Shown piece after piece: positions 1 through 9,545 of a DNA stretch of 64,000 nt. The stretch's first letter is position 1. Each line of letters starts with the position of its first letter. The notes beneath the pieces are model-generated. The model was not told the DNA's origin, ran no database searches, and saw only the letters and a list, made by a program, of their open reading frames with translations. This stretch comes from Aeromonas allosaccharophila (GTDB lineage Bacteria > Pseudomonadota > Gammaproteobacteria > Enterobacterales > Aeromonadaceae), in NCBI RefSeq assembly GCF_000819685.1, contig NZ_CDBR01000066.1:62001-126000 (forward strand), given 5' to 3'. The translations under genes and the position numbers were made by a program.

Positions 1-1022
1 AAACCCTGACAGATGTGCTGGGACGGGAAGTCCAGGTCGATCTCCCGGCCAAGCGGGTAGTGCTCGCATTTTACTTCGAAGACTATATGGCTATCGGTGG
101 CGAACAGGCATTCGATCGGGTCGTCGGCATCTCCCGCGAGGCCTGGGAAGGCTGGCGTCCGGCCAATTGGTCCCTCTTTACCGCTCATCGCCCATCCCTC
201 AAGGAGATAGCCGACGTAGGCGAGGTAGAAGTACAGACCTTCTCGGTGGAAAAAGTGCTCGCCCTCAAACCCGACATCGTCGTACTGGCCGACTGGCAAT
301 ATAAAGGGCTCGGTCAGGACGTGGCTCGTCTCAAACAGGCCGGTCTGCCCGTGGTGGTCGTGGACTACAACATGGAACTCCCAGCCAATCACAAGGCCAG
401 TACCTTGCTGCTCGGCAAGATTGCGGGCACCGAGCCTCGCGCCCGCCAGCTCGCAGACGAGTACCAGAGCGCCATCGACGAAGTACATAGCCGGATCGCC
501 GCCGCCAATCTGCCCAAGCCCCGTTTCTACGTGGAGTTTGGCAACAAGGGGCCTGACGAATATGGCTTCAGCTATGGCAAGGGCATGTGGGGTCCGCTCG
601 GCCACCTGGCTGGCGGCGACAACATCGCCGCCCCCTTTGTGGAATGGTACGGCCCCATGAACCCCGAGCAGGTTCTGGTCTCCAAACCAGAGGTTATCTT
701 CCTCACCGGCACTGAATCCACCCAGAACCCCACCGCCGTGCTGCTGGGCCAGGGAGTCAATCCCGCGCTCGCTCGGGCACGGCTCCAGGCCTTTACCGAG
801 CGTAAAGGTTGGGCGAACCTGCCAGCGGTGAAGGAAAAACGCATCTATGGGATTTACCAGGGCGCCTCCCGCACGCTGCTCGATTACACCATGGTCCAGT
901 TCATGGCCAAGGCGCTCTATCCGAGCCTGTTCAAGGAGATGGATCCACTTGCCAACTACCTCGACTTCTATCGGCGTTATCTGCCGGTCAAGGCAGACGG
1001 CACCTTCGCAATCGCTCTTTAA
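1..1022 (+). CDS. Siderophore-type ABC transporter substrate-binding protein (5' partial)
   Basis: Periplasmic binding protein that would deliver a ferric siderophore or a related chelate to the permease and ATPase encoded just downstream. The frame is open from the first bases: codons for T-L-T-D precede V-L-G-R-E-V, the usual start of the mature FecB/FhuD/BtuF-like domain. The signal peptide and true start are therefore outside the window. The body carries the class III pattern (DVLGREV, then KRVVLAF, a long central helix region and EVIFLTGTE in the second lobe). The ligand cannot be told from sequence. The stop is 51 bases before the permease start, consistent with one operon. Confidence 0.9.
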   Translation, partial: TLTDVLGREVQVDLPAKRVVLAFYFEDYMAIGGEQAFDRVVGISREAWEGWRPANWSLFTAHRPSLKEIADVGEVEVQTFSVEKVLALKPDIVVLADWQYKGLGQDVARLKQAGLPVVVVDYNMELPANHKASTLLLGKIAGTEPRARQLADEYQSAIDEVHSRIAAANLPKPRFYVEFGNKGPDEYGFSYGKGMWGPLGHLAGGDNIAAPFVEWYGPMNPEQVLVSKPEVIFLTGTESTQNPTAVLLGQGVNPALARARLQAFTERKGWANLPAVKEKRIYGIYQGASRTLLDYTMVQFMAKALYPSLFKEMDPLANYLDFYRRYLPVKADGTFAIAL

Positions 1023-1073
1023 CCTTCAACCTTCGTGGGCGCCTCTCATGGCGCCCGTTTCAGGATTGTCATC

Positions 1074-2126
1074 ATGAATGATTTGGCTGCCCTCCAGCAG
1101 ACCCTCGCACGCCAGCGGCAACGGGAGCGCCGTCGCGGGCACTGGCTCCTGCTGCTCACCCTGGTGCTGTGCATTACCCTGGTGCTCGACATCGCCACCG
1201 GCCCCTCCCTGCTGCCCCTTGGCGAAGTAGTCGATGCCCTGCTCTCCCCCGCCCAGGCCGATCCCATGACCCGCACCATAGTCCATGACATGCGCCTGCC
1301 CATCGCCCTGATGGCGCTGGTGGTCGGTGCGGCGCTCGGCCTTGGCGGTGTCCAGATGCAGACCCTGCTGGATAACCCCCTCGCCAGCCCCTACACCCTG
1401 GGGCTCGCTGCCGCAGCGGGTCTCGGCGCTGCACTGGCGCTCTATACCGGCGGTCTCGGTCTGCCTCCCCTGATCGCCATTCCGGCTGGCGCCTTCATCC
1501 TCTGTATGTTTGCCGCGAGCCTTTTGTTTGGCCTGGCCATGATGCGCCATGTCAGCAGCCAGACCCTGATCCTGGCGGGCATCGCCCTGCTGTTCCTGTT
1601 CCAGTCCCTGCTCTCCCTGCTGCAGTTTCTCTCCTCCCCCGAGCTCAACCAGCAGATCCTGTTCTGGCTGTTTGGCAGCCTGATGCGCACCACCTGGGAC
1701 TCCCTGATCATCACCGCCGCCGTCACCCTGATCTGCACCCTGCTCATCTACCGGGATGCCTGGGCCCTCACCAGCCTGCGTCTGGGGGAAGCCCGCGCCC
1801 GCAGCCTCGGGGTCAACGTGGACAGGTTGCGCATGAAGACCCTGGTACTGGTCGCCCTGCTCACCGCCACCGCCACCAGTTTCGTCGGTGTCATCGGCTT
1901 CGTTGGCCTGGTGGCGCCCCATATCGCTCGCATGCTGGTGGGAGAAGATCAGCGCTTTCTGATCCCGCTCTCGGCCCTGTGCGGCGCCTGTATGCTCTCG
2001 GCGGCCTCGGTGCTCTCCAAGTCCATCATTCCGGGGGCCCTCTTTCCCATCGGCATCGTCACCGCCCTGATTGGCGTGCCCTTCTTCATCTGGTTGATCC
2101 TCGGCAGGGGGCGTAAACGTGCTTGA
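1074..2126 (+). CDS. FecCD-family iron-siderophore ABC transporter permease
   Basis: Integral inner-membrane permease of 350 residues, the normal size for the FecCD/BtuC family. A cytoplasmic Arg-rich N-terminus is followed by about ten hydrophobic segments. The family signature for contact with the ATPase, around GVIGFVGLVAPHIARMLVG, is present near residues 265-285. An earlier in-frame ATG at 1035 would add 13 residues; ATG 1074 gives the typical N-terminus. The 3' end overlaps the ATPase gene by 8 bases, which indicates translational coupling. Confidence 0.93.
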   Translation: MNDLAALQQTLARQRQRERRRGHWLLLLTLVLCITLVLDIATGPSLLPLGEVVDALLSPAQADPMTRTIVHDMRLPIALMALVVGAALGLGGVQMQTLLDNPLASPYTLGLAAAAGLGAALALYTGGLGLPPLIAIPAGAFILCMFAASLLFGLAMMRHVSSQTLILAGIALLFLFQSLLSLLQFLSSPELNQQILFWLFGSLMRTTWDSLIITAAVTLICTLLIYRDAWALTSLRLGEARARSLGVNVDRLRMKTLVLVALLTATATSFVGVIGFVGLVAPHIARMLVGEDQRFLIPLSALCGACMLSAASVLSKSIIPGALFPIGIVTALIGVPFFIWLILGRGRKRA

Positions 2127-2889
2127 AATATCCCGACTCTCCCTCTCACTCGGCCAGCAGACCCTGCTGCGGGAGCTCGACCTCACCCTGCACCCGGGTC
2201 AGGTCCATGTGATCATCGGTCCGAACGGGACCGGCAAGACCTCCTTGATGCGCGCCCTCTTTGGTGAACTGACCCCGGATGGCGGCGACATCCGCCTGGA
2301 GGGCCAGAGCGCCCGCCAGATGACCCAGGCCAAATGGCGCCAGCAGTTTGGCTACATGCCCCAGAACATCCAGCTGGAGCTGGACTTGAGCGTCATCGAA
2401 GTGGTGGTGCTGGGGCGCCTCGACAGCCTCTCCATGCGTCTGGCGGACGAGGACATCCTGGCGGCGGGTCGCGCCCTGCAGGCACTCGGCATCGCCCATC
2501 TGGCGGATCGCCCCCTCTACTCCTTAAGCGGCGGCCAGCGGCAGATGGTGTTGTTTGCCCAGGTGCTGCTGCGCGATCCCCGCATCATGATGCTGGACGA
2601 GCCGGTCAGCGCCCTGGATCTGCACCACCAGATGCAATTGATGGAGCACCTCTGCCAGCAGACCCGGGAGCAGCAGTGGATCACCCTGGTGGTGCTGCAC
2701 GATCTCAACCTCGCCGCCCAGTTTGCCGATCAGCTGATCGTGCTGGCAGGGGGCGATCTGCAGGCCTTCGGCCCCCCCGCCCGGGTGCTCGACGCGGCCC
2801 TCATCGAGCGCCTCTACCATGTGCCAGTGGAGATAAGCCACGATCAGAGCGGCATCCCCTTCCTCAGAACCGTGCGAAAGGCGTCATGA
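2119..2889 (+). CDS. Iron-siderophore ABC transporter ATP-binding protein
   Basis: Cytoplasmic ATPase of 256 residues that powers import through the preceding permease. Visible motifs are Walker A GPNGTGKTS (about residues 34-42), the ABC signature LSGGQRQ, Walker B IMMLDEPVSALD and the switch His in VVLHDLN. The start is GTG, inside the last codons of the permease gene. Family members of the FepC/FecE/BtuD type are the closest match; the substrate is not determined. Confidence 0.94.
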   Translation: MLEISRLSLSLGQQTLLRELDLTLHPGQVHVIIGPNGTGKTSLMRALFGELTPDGGDIRLEGQSARQMTQAKWRQQFGYMPQNIQLELDLSVIEVVVLGRLDSLSMRLADEDILAAGRALQALGIAHLADRPLYSLSGGQRQMVLFAQVLLRDPRIMMLDEPVSALDLHHQMQLMEHLCQQTREQQWITLVVLHDLNLAAQFADQLIVLAGGDLQAFGPPARVLDAALIERLYHVPVEISHDQSGIPFLRTVRKAS

Positions 2890-2944
2890 CACAACGCAGC
2901 ACCACCCAGGCAGCACCCTCCCGACATGCTAGCGGGAGGTGAAG

Positions 2945-4168
2945 ATGAACGGCGCCTCCTACTGGCGGGACTGGCAGGGCATGAGCCCGGCCGCCCGCCT
3001 GCTTATCACCAACGGGCTGGCCTTCAACCTCGGCTTCTACATGATGATGCCCTTCCTCGCCCAGCACATGGGCAGCGGGCTGGGCCTCGCCGGCTGGGCC
3101 TGCGGCCTGGTCATGGGGATGCGGGTCTTCAGCCAGCAGGGGCTCTTCCTGCTGGGGGGCACCCTTGGGGATCGCATCGGCTATCACCCCGCCATCGTCT
3201 GGGGTTGCCTGGTGCGCTCGGTCGGTTTCGTGCTGCTGGGTTGGGCCGAGTCGCTGCCCATCCTGCTGCTGGCCGCCGCCCTCACCGGCTTTGCGGGGGC
3301 GCTGTTCACCCCTTGCGCCCAGGCGTACCTTGCCAGCGAATGCCACAACCCGAGCCAGCGTCAGCGCGCCTTTGCCCTGCACAATCTCGCCAGCGAGGCG
3401 GGCATGCTGCTCGGCCCCCTGGTCGGCCTGACACTGACCCAGCAGAGCTATACCCTGACCGGCTTGTTGGCGGCCAGCCTGTTCGCCCTGCTCGGCGTGC
3501 TGCAATACCGGGTGCTGCCCAAACGCCCGGTGAGCCACCAGAGCCCGCGCGGCGCTATCTTGCGCCAGTGGGGGGAAATAGTGCGCCAGCGCCCTTTTAT
3601 CGTGTTTACCCTGCTGGCGGGCAGCTACCAGATCCTGTTCCACCAGCTCTATCTCGCCCTGCCCGCCCATATCCAGAGCCTGCCGGACGCCACCCACCTG
3701 CTCGGCGGAGTCTTTACCCTCTCGGCGGTGATCGGCGTCCTGCTCCAGCTGCCAGCCTCCCGTCTGGTGGAGCACCGCCTTGGGGTACCGCTCGCCATGG
3801 GGCTCGGTATCGGGATGATGGGGCTGAGCTACCTGGCCCTGCCGCTGCTCTCCCCCTGGCCGACGGCGGGCGTGTTGACGCAGGTGGCCCTGCTTTCCTT
3901 GGGCTCCATTCTCTGCTTCCCGCTCTTTGCCGCCCAGTTGCCCCGCTACGCGCCCCCTGAGCAGCTCGGCAGCTACTACGGCTTCTATGCCAGCGCTGGC
4001 GGCTGCATGGCGCTCTTTGGCAACCTGCTCATCGGTTTTATGCTGGGGGATGCGGGCAGCCGCCCCGCTACAGCCATCTGGCTGCTGCTGGCGGTGATTG
4101 GTTTGCTCACCGGTATCGGCCTCTACAGGTTTCTGCCATCCACAAAACCCGGCTGCCACTCCAACTAG
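2945..4168 (+). CDS. MFS transporter, siderophore-cluster associated
   Basis: Major facilitator superfamily protein of 407 residues with about twelve hydrophobic segments and the loop 2-3 signature GGTLGDRIGYHPA. ATG 2945 follows a strong AGCGGGAGGT ribosome site; the GTG at 2939 lies inside that site and is rejected. It lies 55 bases after the ABC ATPase on the same strand. MFS proteins in siderophore operons usually export the siderophore or carry the ferric complex, so either role is possible here. This is inference from context only. Confidence 0.85.
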   Translation: MNGASYWRDWQGMSPAARLLITNGLAFNLGFYMMMPFLAQHMGSGLGLAGWACGLVMGMRVFSQQGLFLLGGTLGDRIGYHPAIVWGCLVRSVGFVLLGWAESLPILLLAAALTGFAGALFTPCAQAYLASECHNPSQRQRAFALHNLASEAGMLLGPLVGLTLTQQSYTLTGLLAASLFALLGVLQYRVLPKRPVSHQSPRGAILRQWGEIVRQRPFIVFTLLAGSYQILFHQLYLALPAHIQSLPDATHLLGGVFTLSAVIGVLLQLPASRLVEHRLGVPLAMGLGIGMMGLSYLALPLLSPWPTAGVLTQVALLSLGSILCFPLFAAQLPRYAPPEQLGSYYGFYASAGGCMALFGNLLIGFMLGDAGSRPATAIWLLLAVIGLLTGIGLYRFLPSTKPGCHSN

Positions 4169-4265
4169 CCTTATTGCCACTCGCACAGCGCGGTTCCTCT
4201 GGCCTGCAGAGCACGATCGACAGGCACGATCGACAGTGATGATCCGTCACCGCCATCCCAATAAA

Positions 4266-4297
4266 ACAGAGTGTGGAGCCAAGGCTCCACACTCTGT
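4266..4297 (-). terminator. Rho-independent terminator of the ygeW-yqeA operon
   Basis: Perfect 15-bp inverted repeat (ACAGAGTGTGGAGCC, two-base loop, complement). Read on the minus strand it runs into TTTTATT, so it terminates the operon ending at 4334. It may also stop reads from the convergent MFS gene, though no T-run follows on the plus strand. Confidence 0.85.
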
Positions 4298-4333
4298 CAG
4301 GGGCCGGATGCCCCTGTGGATCAGTACGCATGA

Positions 4334-5266
4334 TTACAGGCTGATCACGGTCCCGGTCTTGCCTGCGATCCCCTCGGCGGCCTTCTCCAGCAGGGTGATG
4401 AGGGATTTGCGCCCCGGCAAAGAGGTAGCGAACGAGAGCGCCGCCTCCACCTTGGGCAACATGGATCCTTTGGCAAACTGCCCCTGGGCGATAAAGCTGT
4501 TGGCATCGGCCACGCTCAGAGTATCGAGCCACTGCACATCGGGCTTGCCGAAGTTGATGGCGACCTTCTCCACCGCGGTGAGGATGATCAGCATGTCGGC
4601 GTCAATCAGTTCCGCCAGCTTGGCACTGGCCCAATCCTTATCGATCACCGCGCTGGCACCGCGCAGGTGATTGCCCTCCCGCAGCACCGGAATGCCGCCG
4701 CCACCGACGGTGATCACCACCTGACCGGCGGCCAGCATGGCAGAGACGGTCTCCTTCTCGATGATGTCGACGGGTTTGGGAGATGCGACCACCCGGCGAT
4801 AGCCACGACCGGCATCCTCTTTGAGCCGCTCGCCCTTGGCCATCAGCGCCTCGGCCTCCTCCTTGCTGAAGAAGCCGCCGATGGGCTTGCTCGGGTCGAG
4901 GAAGGCGGGATCATTTTTATCCACCTCAACCTGGGTCACCAGCGTGGCGACCGGCTTGTGGATGCCACGTTCCAGCAGGGCTTCGCGCAGGGCGTTTTGC
5001 AGGTCATAGCCGATATAACCCTGACTCAGGGCCACACAAACCGACATCGGCAGATGGGGGGATTTTGGCTCGTGGCGGGCCGCCACCTCGAACGCCTGCT
5101 GGATCATCCCCACCTGAGGCCCGTTGCCGTGGGTGACCACCACCTCGTGCCCCTGGGCAATCAGGTCGGCGATGGTGTGCGCCGTGCTCTGCACCGCCTT
5201 CATCTGCTCGGGCAGGTTGTTGCCCAGAGCGTTGCCCCCCAGGGCCAGTACGATACGCTGTTTCAT
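4334..5266 (-). CDS. yqeA: Carbamate kinase (YqeA type)
   Basis: Makes ATP from carbamoyl phosphate and ADP, releasing CO2 and ammonia. The 310 residues match the family length. Visible motifs are ALGGNALGNN at the N-terminus, THGNGPQVG near residue 48 and VGGGGIPV in the middle. A GGAGAG ribosome site precedes the ATG. It is the last gene of the five-gene operon, 56 bases after hyuA, the same membership as the E. coli ygeW-ygeX-ygeY-hyuA-yqeA cluster. ArcC of the arginine deiminase pathway is the alternative name, but no arcA or arcB is nearby. Confidence 0.92.
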   Translation of the reverse strand: MKQRIVLALGGNALGNNLPEQMKAVQSTAHTIADLIAQGHEVVVTHGNGPQVGMIQQAFEVAARHEPKSPHLPMSVCVALSQGYIGYDLQNALREALLERGIHKPVATLVTQVEVDKNDPAFLDPSKPIGGFFSKEEAEALMAKGERLKEDAGRGYRRVVASPKPVDIIEKETVSAMLAAGQVVITVGGGGIPVLREGNHLRGASAVIDKDWASAKLAELIDADMLIILTAVEKVAINFGKPDVQWLDTLSVADANSFIAQGQFAKGSMLPKVEAALSFATSLPGRKSLITLLEKAAEGIAGKTGTVISL

Positions 5267-5322
5267 CTTGTGCTCTCCGATGATAAGGGTAGGCCGGTGT
5301 CATACCGGCTCGGTTGTTCTGT

Positions 5323-6744
5323 CTATCGCTGTGCTGATGGTTGTTCTCTGACCGCTTCGCCCAGCAGTGGATCAAAGGGTGCCCGCGCCAGAAAGCGGCC
5401 ATGCCCCCGTTGTCCGGTAAATTCGCCGTCGCGGGCCACGATCTCACCGCGACTGAGGGTCATCCTGATCTGGCCCGGGCAGCGCATCCCCTCGTAGGGG
5501 CTGTAGTCACCGTTGTCGTGTAGCGCGGCGTGACGGATCTGGGTCTCGCCACGGGGATCCATCAGTACCAGATCGGCGTCGGTCCCCGGTTGCAAGTTGC
5601 CCTTACGCGGCCAGAGGCCAAACAGACGCGCCGAATTGGCGCTGGTGAGGGCCACAAAGCGCGACGGCGAGATGCGCCCGCCGAGCACCCCGTGGGCAAA
5701 CAGCAGCAGCATTCGGTTCTCGACGCCCGGCAAGCCGTTGGGGCAGAGGCTGAAATCGCCCCCTGACAGGGTCATGCGCTGGGCATGGGAAAAGTTGCAG
5801 TGATCGGTCGCCACCGTGTCGATGTCGCCCGCAGCGACGCCGACCCACAGCTTGTCCTGCTCGCTGCGCCCGCGCAGCGGCGGGCTGAGCAGATAGTCGA
5901 CCCCGTTCTCCCGGTAGTAGCAGGAATCATCCAAAAGCAGATATTGCGGGCAGGTCTCCACCCAGACCGGCTGACCCTGACGGCGCGCCAGTTTCAGATA
6001 CTCCAGTCCCAGTCCGTTAGAGAGGTGGACAATATAGAGCGGCGCATTGCCAGCGAGCCCCGCCAGATTGATCATCCGGGCCACCGCCTCGGCTTCGCAC
6101 TCCAGCGGACGGCTTTGCGGGTGATACCAGGGTTCATGGTGACCCGCGGCCAGCAGGGCCGCACGGCGCGCCGCGATGGCGGCATCGTTCTCGGGATGGA
6201 CGGTGGCGAGCGCCCCCACCTCTTTGAGGCGGGCCAGCGCGCGCAGCACGTCATGGTCCCCCAGCTTGTACTGGTAGGTGAGGTAGAGCTTGAAGCTGCT
6301 GATCCCCTCCTCCTGCACCATGGCGGCCATCTCGTGGAGGATGGCGTCATCCACATGCTGGATCACGCCGTGAAAGCTGTAGTCGATCACCGCCTGATCG
6401 GCGGCGTAATCGTGATAGCGGGCCAGCTGGTGATGCAGATTGCACCCCGCCGGGCCAAATCCCATGTGGTCGATGATGGTGGTGGTGCCACCACAGGCGG
6501 CGGCACGGGTACCGCTGAAAAAGTCATCGCAACTGCGGGCAATCCCGACATCGATGTTGAAGTGGGTGTGGACGTCGATGCCGCCCGGCATCACGTAACA
6601 GCCGCTGGCATCGATCACCTCGGTCTCGCCATCGGGCTGGATATCGGCGGCACGGATACGGATCACCCCGTTCTCGATCAGCAGATCCTGACGATATTCA
6701 CCCTGTGCATCGACCAGCACGCCGTTCTTGATCAGCCGTTTCAT
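5323..6744 (-). CDS. hyuA: Dihydropyrimidinase / hydantoinase-family amidohydrolase (HyuA)
   Basis: Cytoplasmic metallo-amidohydrolase of 473 residues expected to open a cyclic ureide such as a hydantoin or related purine-derived ring. Metal-site motifs are visible: DVHTHFNI near residue 60, the carbamylated-lysine segment SSFKLYLTYQYK, and ATDHCNFSHAQR for the catalytic Asp. The start chosen (6744) has an AGGTGG site; a longer reading would add seven residues. The physiological substrate is not known from sequence. Confidence 0.9.
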   Translation of the reverse strand: MKRLIKNGVLVDAQGEYRQDLLIENGVIRIRAADIQPDGETEVIDASGCYVMPGGIDVHTHFNIDVGIARSCDDFFSGTRAAACGGTTTIIDHMGFGPAGCNLHHQLARYHDYAADQAVIDYSFHGVIQHVDDAILHEMAAMVQEEGISSFKLYLTYQYKLGDHDVLRALARLKEVGALATVHPENDAAIAARRAALLAAGHHEPWYHPQSRPLECEAEAVARMINLAGLAGNAPLYIVHLSNGLGLEYLKLARRQGQPVWVETCPQYLLLDDSCYYRENGVDYLLSPPLRGRSEQDKLWVGVAAGDIDTVATDHCNFSHAQRMTLSGGDFSLCPNGLPGVENRMLLLFAHGVLGGRISPSRFVALTSANSARLFGLWPRKGNLQPGTDADLVLMDPRGETQIRHAALHDNGDYSPYEGMRCPGQIRMTLSRGEIVARDGEFTGQRGHGRFLARAPFDPLLGEAVREQPSAQR

Positions 6745-6863
6745 CCCCACCACCTCGAACATCACATCGCTTCAAACAGCAAGGCCCCGCCTCAACACAG
6801 ACGGGGCACTTGCCACATTTGCCACAGCCGGACGGCGATGGCAGTCACCGCCCGGCAGACCCC

Positions 6864-8081
6864 TTACTTGTCCAGTTCGGCCAGATAGAGCATGGGGATC
6901 ACGGCGTACATAGCGGCGCACTTGACCAGATGCTCTTTCCAGGTCTTCTCGTTCGGCGCATGGGCCTCCGGCTCTTTACCCGGACCAAAACCGATGACCG
7001 GAATGCCGTGGCGACCCATGATGGAGACTCCATTGGTCGAGAAGGTCCACTTGTCCACCACCGGCGCCTTATTGAACAGCTGGGTGTACGCCTTGGAGAG
7101 GGTTTTGACGGTGATGTGATCCTCTTCCACTTTCCAGGTCGGGAAGTAGCACTCGGTCGGGTAGACCAGACCGGTATAAGCCGGACGATCGTACTGGTAC
7201 ATGGAGACCTCGGCACCGGCGGCTTGCACCGCAGGAAGGGCACGGATCTCGTCGAGCGCACCTTGCCAAGTCTCGCCCCAGGTCAGACGGCGGTCGATGG
7301 AGACGGCGCAGCTATCGGCCACGGCGCAGCGGCTTGGCGAAGTGAAGAAGATCTCGGAGACGGTCAGGGTGCCCTTGCCGAGGAAGTCGTCGTTGCCAAG
7401 GTTGTGGCTCAGCTCCTGCAATTCGCCGAGGATCGGGCCCATCTTGAAGATGGCGTTATCACCGCGCTCCGGCGCAGAGCCGTGGCAGCTGACGCCCTGC
7501 ACCTCGACGCGGATCTCCATGCGGCCGCGTTGGCCACGGTAGATCTGGCAGTCGGTCGGTTCGGTACTGACCACGAACTCGGGGCGGATCTTGCTCTGCT
7601 CGATGATGTACTGCCAGCAGAGACCGTCGCAGTCCTCTTCCTGCACGGTGCCGGTCACCAGCAGGGTGTACTCGTCTTCCAGTCCCAGATCCTTGATGAT
7701 CTTGCCAGCATAAACCATGGAGGCCATGCCCCCTTCCTGATCGGATGCGCCGCGACCGCCGATGATCTCGTGATCTTCCATCCCCTCATAGGGGTCGAAG
7801 GTCCAGTTGGCGCGGTTGCCGACGCCCACGGTATCGATGTGGGCATCCATGGCGATCAGGTGCGGGCCGTGGCCGATATAGCCCAGCACGTTGCCCATGG
7901 GGTCGATCTCGACCTTGTCAAAGCCAACCTTCTCCATCTCCTGCTTGATGCGCAGCACGACGCGCTCTTCATCGCAGCTCTCGCTCGGGATGGCGATCAT
8001 GTCGCGCAGGAACTGGCTCATCTCGGCCTTGTACTGGTAGGCCTTCTCCAACACCATTTCAAACGGAATTTGCTTGCTCAT
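6864..8081 (-). CDS. ygeY: YgeY-family M20 metallopeptidase / amidohydrolase
   Basis: Zinc-dependent M20-family hydrolase of 405 residues. Metal-ligand motifs are [10 protein letters not shown], then [14 protein letters not shown], then [10 protein letters not shown] with the catalytic Glu pair, followed by the M20 dimerisation domain ([15 protein letters not shown]). The start at 8081 is preceded by GGAGAA. The family name is selenium metabolism hydrolase/YgeY. In this operon it may cleave a carbamoyl or peptide-like intermediate before YgeX acts, which is inference from neighbours. Confidence 0.9.
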   Translation of the reverse strand: MSKQIPFEMVLEKAYQYKAEMSQFLRDMIAIPSESCDEERVVLRIKQEMEKVGFDKVEIDPMGNVLGYIGHGPHLIAMDAHIDTVGVGNRANWTFDPYEGMEDHEIIGGRGASDQEGGMASMVYAGKIIKDLGLEDEYTLLVTGTVQEEDCDGLCWQYIIEQSKIRPEFVVSTEPTDCQIYRGQRGRMEIRVEVQGVSCHGSAPERGDNAIFKMGPILGELQELSHNLGNDDFLGKGTLTVSEIFFTSPSRCAVADSCAVSIDRRLTWGETWQGALDEIRALPAVQAAGAEVSMYQYDRPAYTGLVYPTECYFPTWKVEEDHITVKTLSKAYTQLFNKAPVVDKWTFSTNGVSIMGRHGIPVIGFGPGKEPEAHAPNEKTWKEHLVKCAAMYAVIPMLYLAELDK

Positions 8082-8208
8082 TGTGATTCTCCATAACAAC
8101 TGAGAGTGCGCGGCCTGTTTCATCGGCAGCGCCCTGTGCCCGTTACCGCACCCCGCTGGCGAGGCGCGATCAGTTCTTTGATTCGTGGTTGCTTACTCGC
8201 AGCCGGAG

Positions 8209-9408
8209 TTACTCGCAGGCCGGGTGTTTGCCTTCCCACACCACTTCCCGGTAATGGGTCACATCGGTGTCCCCTTCGGTGTTGATGATCAGCACCACGG
8301 AGTCGCGACTTAGCCCCAGACGCTCCATCAGCGCCGCGCGATCCGGGTGGTGACGCACCGCCGCCAGCACGCCGGTACCGACCGAGCCGGATTCGCCGGA
8401 GATGATGCGCGGATCATTGCCAAGGGGGTTGCCCAGCACCCGCATGCCCAGCGCCGACACCTTGTCGTGGCAGGAGATGAACTGGGTGGTGCAACTCTTG
8501 AGCAGCGGCCAACCCAGTGGATTGGGTTCACCACAGGCGAGACCGGCCATGATGGTGCGCATATCGCCCCCCACATTGACCATCTCCCCCGCCACACCGG
8601 AGCGGTAGATACAGTCGGCCTGATCCGGCTCGACGACTATGCTGTGCAGGTTTTTCGCCCCGAAGCAGTCCACCAGATAACCGAGCACACCGCCCGCCAG
8701 CGCACCTACGCCAGCCTGCAGCAGCACGTGGGTGGGCTGCTTGATGCCCATGGCCTGCATCTGCTCGACCGCTTCGTCGGCCAGAGTGGAGTAACCCTGC
8801 ATGATCCAGGTCGGGATCTTGGTGTAGCCCTCCCAGGCGGTGTCTTGCACTATGTGCCAGCCGCGCTCTTCGGCCATCTTCATGGTCAGCCGCACGGTGT
8901 CGTCATAGTTCATGTCGGTGACAATGCACTCGGCACCGAGGTTGAGGATGTGATCCACCCGCTCCTGCGCCGAGCCCTTGGGCATGTAGACCACCGCATG
9001 CTGGCCCACCTGCTTGGCGGCCCAGGCAACACCGCGACCGTGGTTGCCATCTGTGGTGGTGGCGAAGGTCATCGGCTCCTTGATGGTGCGTTTGATGAGA
9101 TCGAAGGAGAAATCCTCGATGGCCACCCCGTATTTTTCACAGAGCAGGTTGGCGATGGCATAAACGCCACCCAGCATCTTGAAGGCATTGAGGCCAAAGC
9201 GCTTTGACTCGTCCTTGACCAATATATTTTTCACCCCGATATAGGCGGCCAGATCTTTCAGGTCGCACAATGGGGTCGGCTCATAACCGGCCAGTTTTTT
9301 ATGAAAAGCGCGAGCCTTTTGTGCTTCAATTCGGGAAAACAGCGGTGATGGCTCGGCAGTAAAAAAGCGGTTATCGGCAATATCCATCTTCAGCGAAAAT
9401 TGGGACAT
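8209..9408 (-). CDS. ygeX: 2,3-diaminopropionate ammonia-lyase (YgeX/DpaL)
   Basis: PLP enzyme that converts 2,3-diaminopropionate to pyruvate and two ammonia. The 399 residues match the family. The PLP Schiff-base lysine is Lys77 in NAFKMLGG, the same position as in E. coli YgeX; the phosphate-binding loop is visible as AGVGALAGG and the C-terminal part carries SGESGSVGTG. A GAGGTAAGC ribosome site precedes ATG 9408. It supplies pyruvate, so it links the operon to central metabolism. Confidence 0.94.
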   Translation of the reverse strand: MSQFSLKMDIADNRFFTAEPSPLFSRIEAQKARAFHKKLAGYEPTPLCDLKDLAAYIGVKNILVKDESKRFGLNAFKMLGGVYAIANLLCEKYGVAIEDFSFDLIKRTIKEPMTFATTTDGNHGRGVAWAAKQVGQHAVVYMPKGSAQERVDHILNLGAECIVTDMNYDDTVRLTMKMAEERGWHIVQDTAWEGYTKIPTWIMQGYSTLADEAVEQMQAMGIKQPTHVLLQAGVGALAGGVLGYLVDCFGAKNLHSIVVEPDQADCIYRSGVAGEMVNVGGDMRTIMAGLACGEPNPLGWPLLKSCTTQFISCHDKVSALGMRVLGNPLGNDPRIISGESGSVGTGVLAAVRHHPDRAALMERLGLSRDSVVLIINTEGDTDVTHYREVVWEGKHPACE

Positions 9409-9510
9409 GCTTACCTCACTAGGCGTTACCTGACAAAGAGCTGCCTCGCCGGGAGATCCGTTATTCAGATACCACGGGGAGAAAACTCAAAATAATGAAT
9501 TCGACAGCGT

Positions 9511-9536
9511 GGGCAGGATGAATATTCACCCTGCCC
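9511..9536. repeat. Inverted repeat between ygeW and ygeX
   Basis: A 26-base near-perfect palindrome (arm GGGCAGGATGAAT with one G-T wobble) begins 10 bases after the ygeW stop. No T-run follows it in the direction of transcription. It may protect the 3' end of ygeW mRNA, attenuate read-through into ygeX, or be a protein site. Nothing else is recognised in the 137-base gap. Confidence 0.6.
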
Positions 9537-9545
9537 TGCCGTTAT

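Noticed and set aside
2864-4186. 440-codon minus-strand open frame opposite the MFS gene
   Set aside because: Antisense shadow; the plus-strand frame has clear transmembrane and MFS motifs.
4334-5266. ArcC of an arginine deiminase operon
   Set aside because: No arcA, arcB or arcD nearby; the neighbours match the ygeW cluster.
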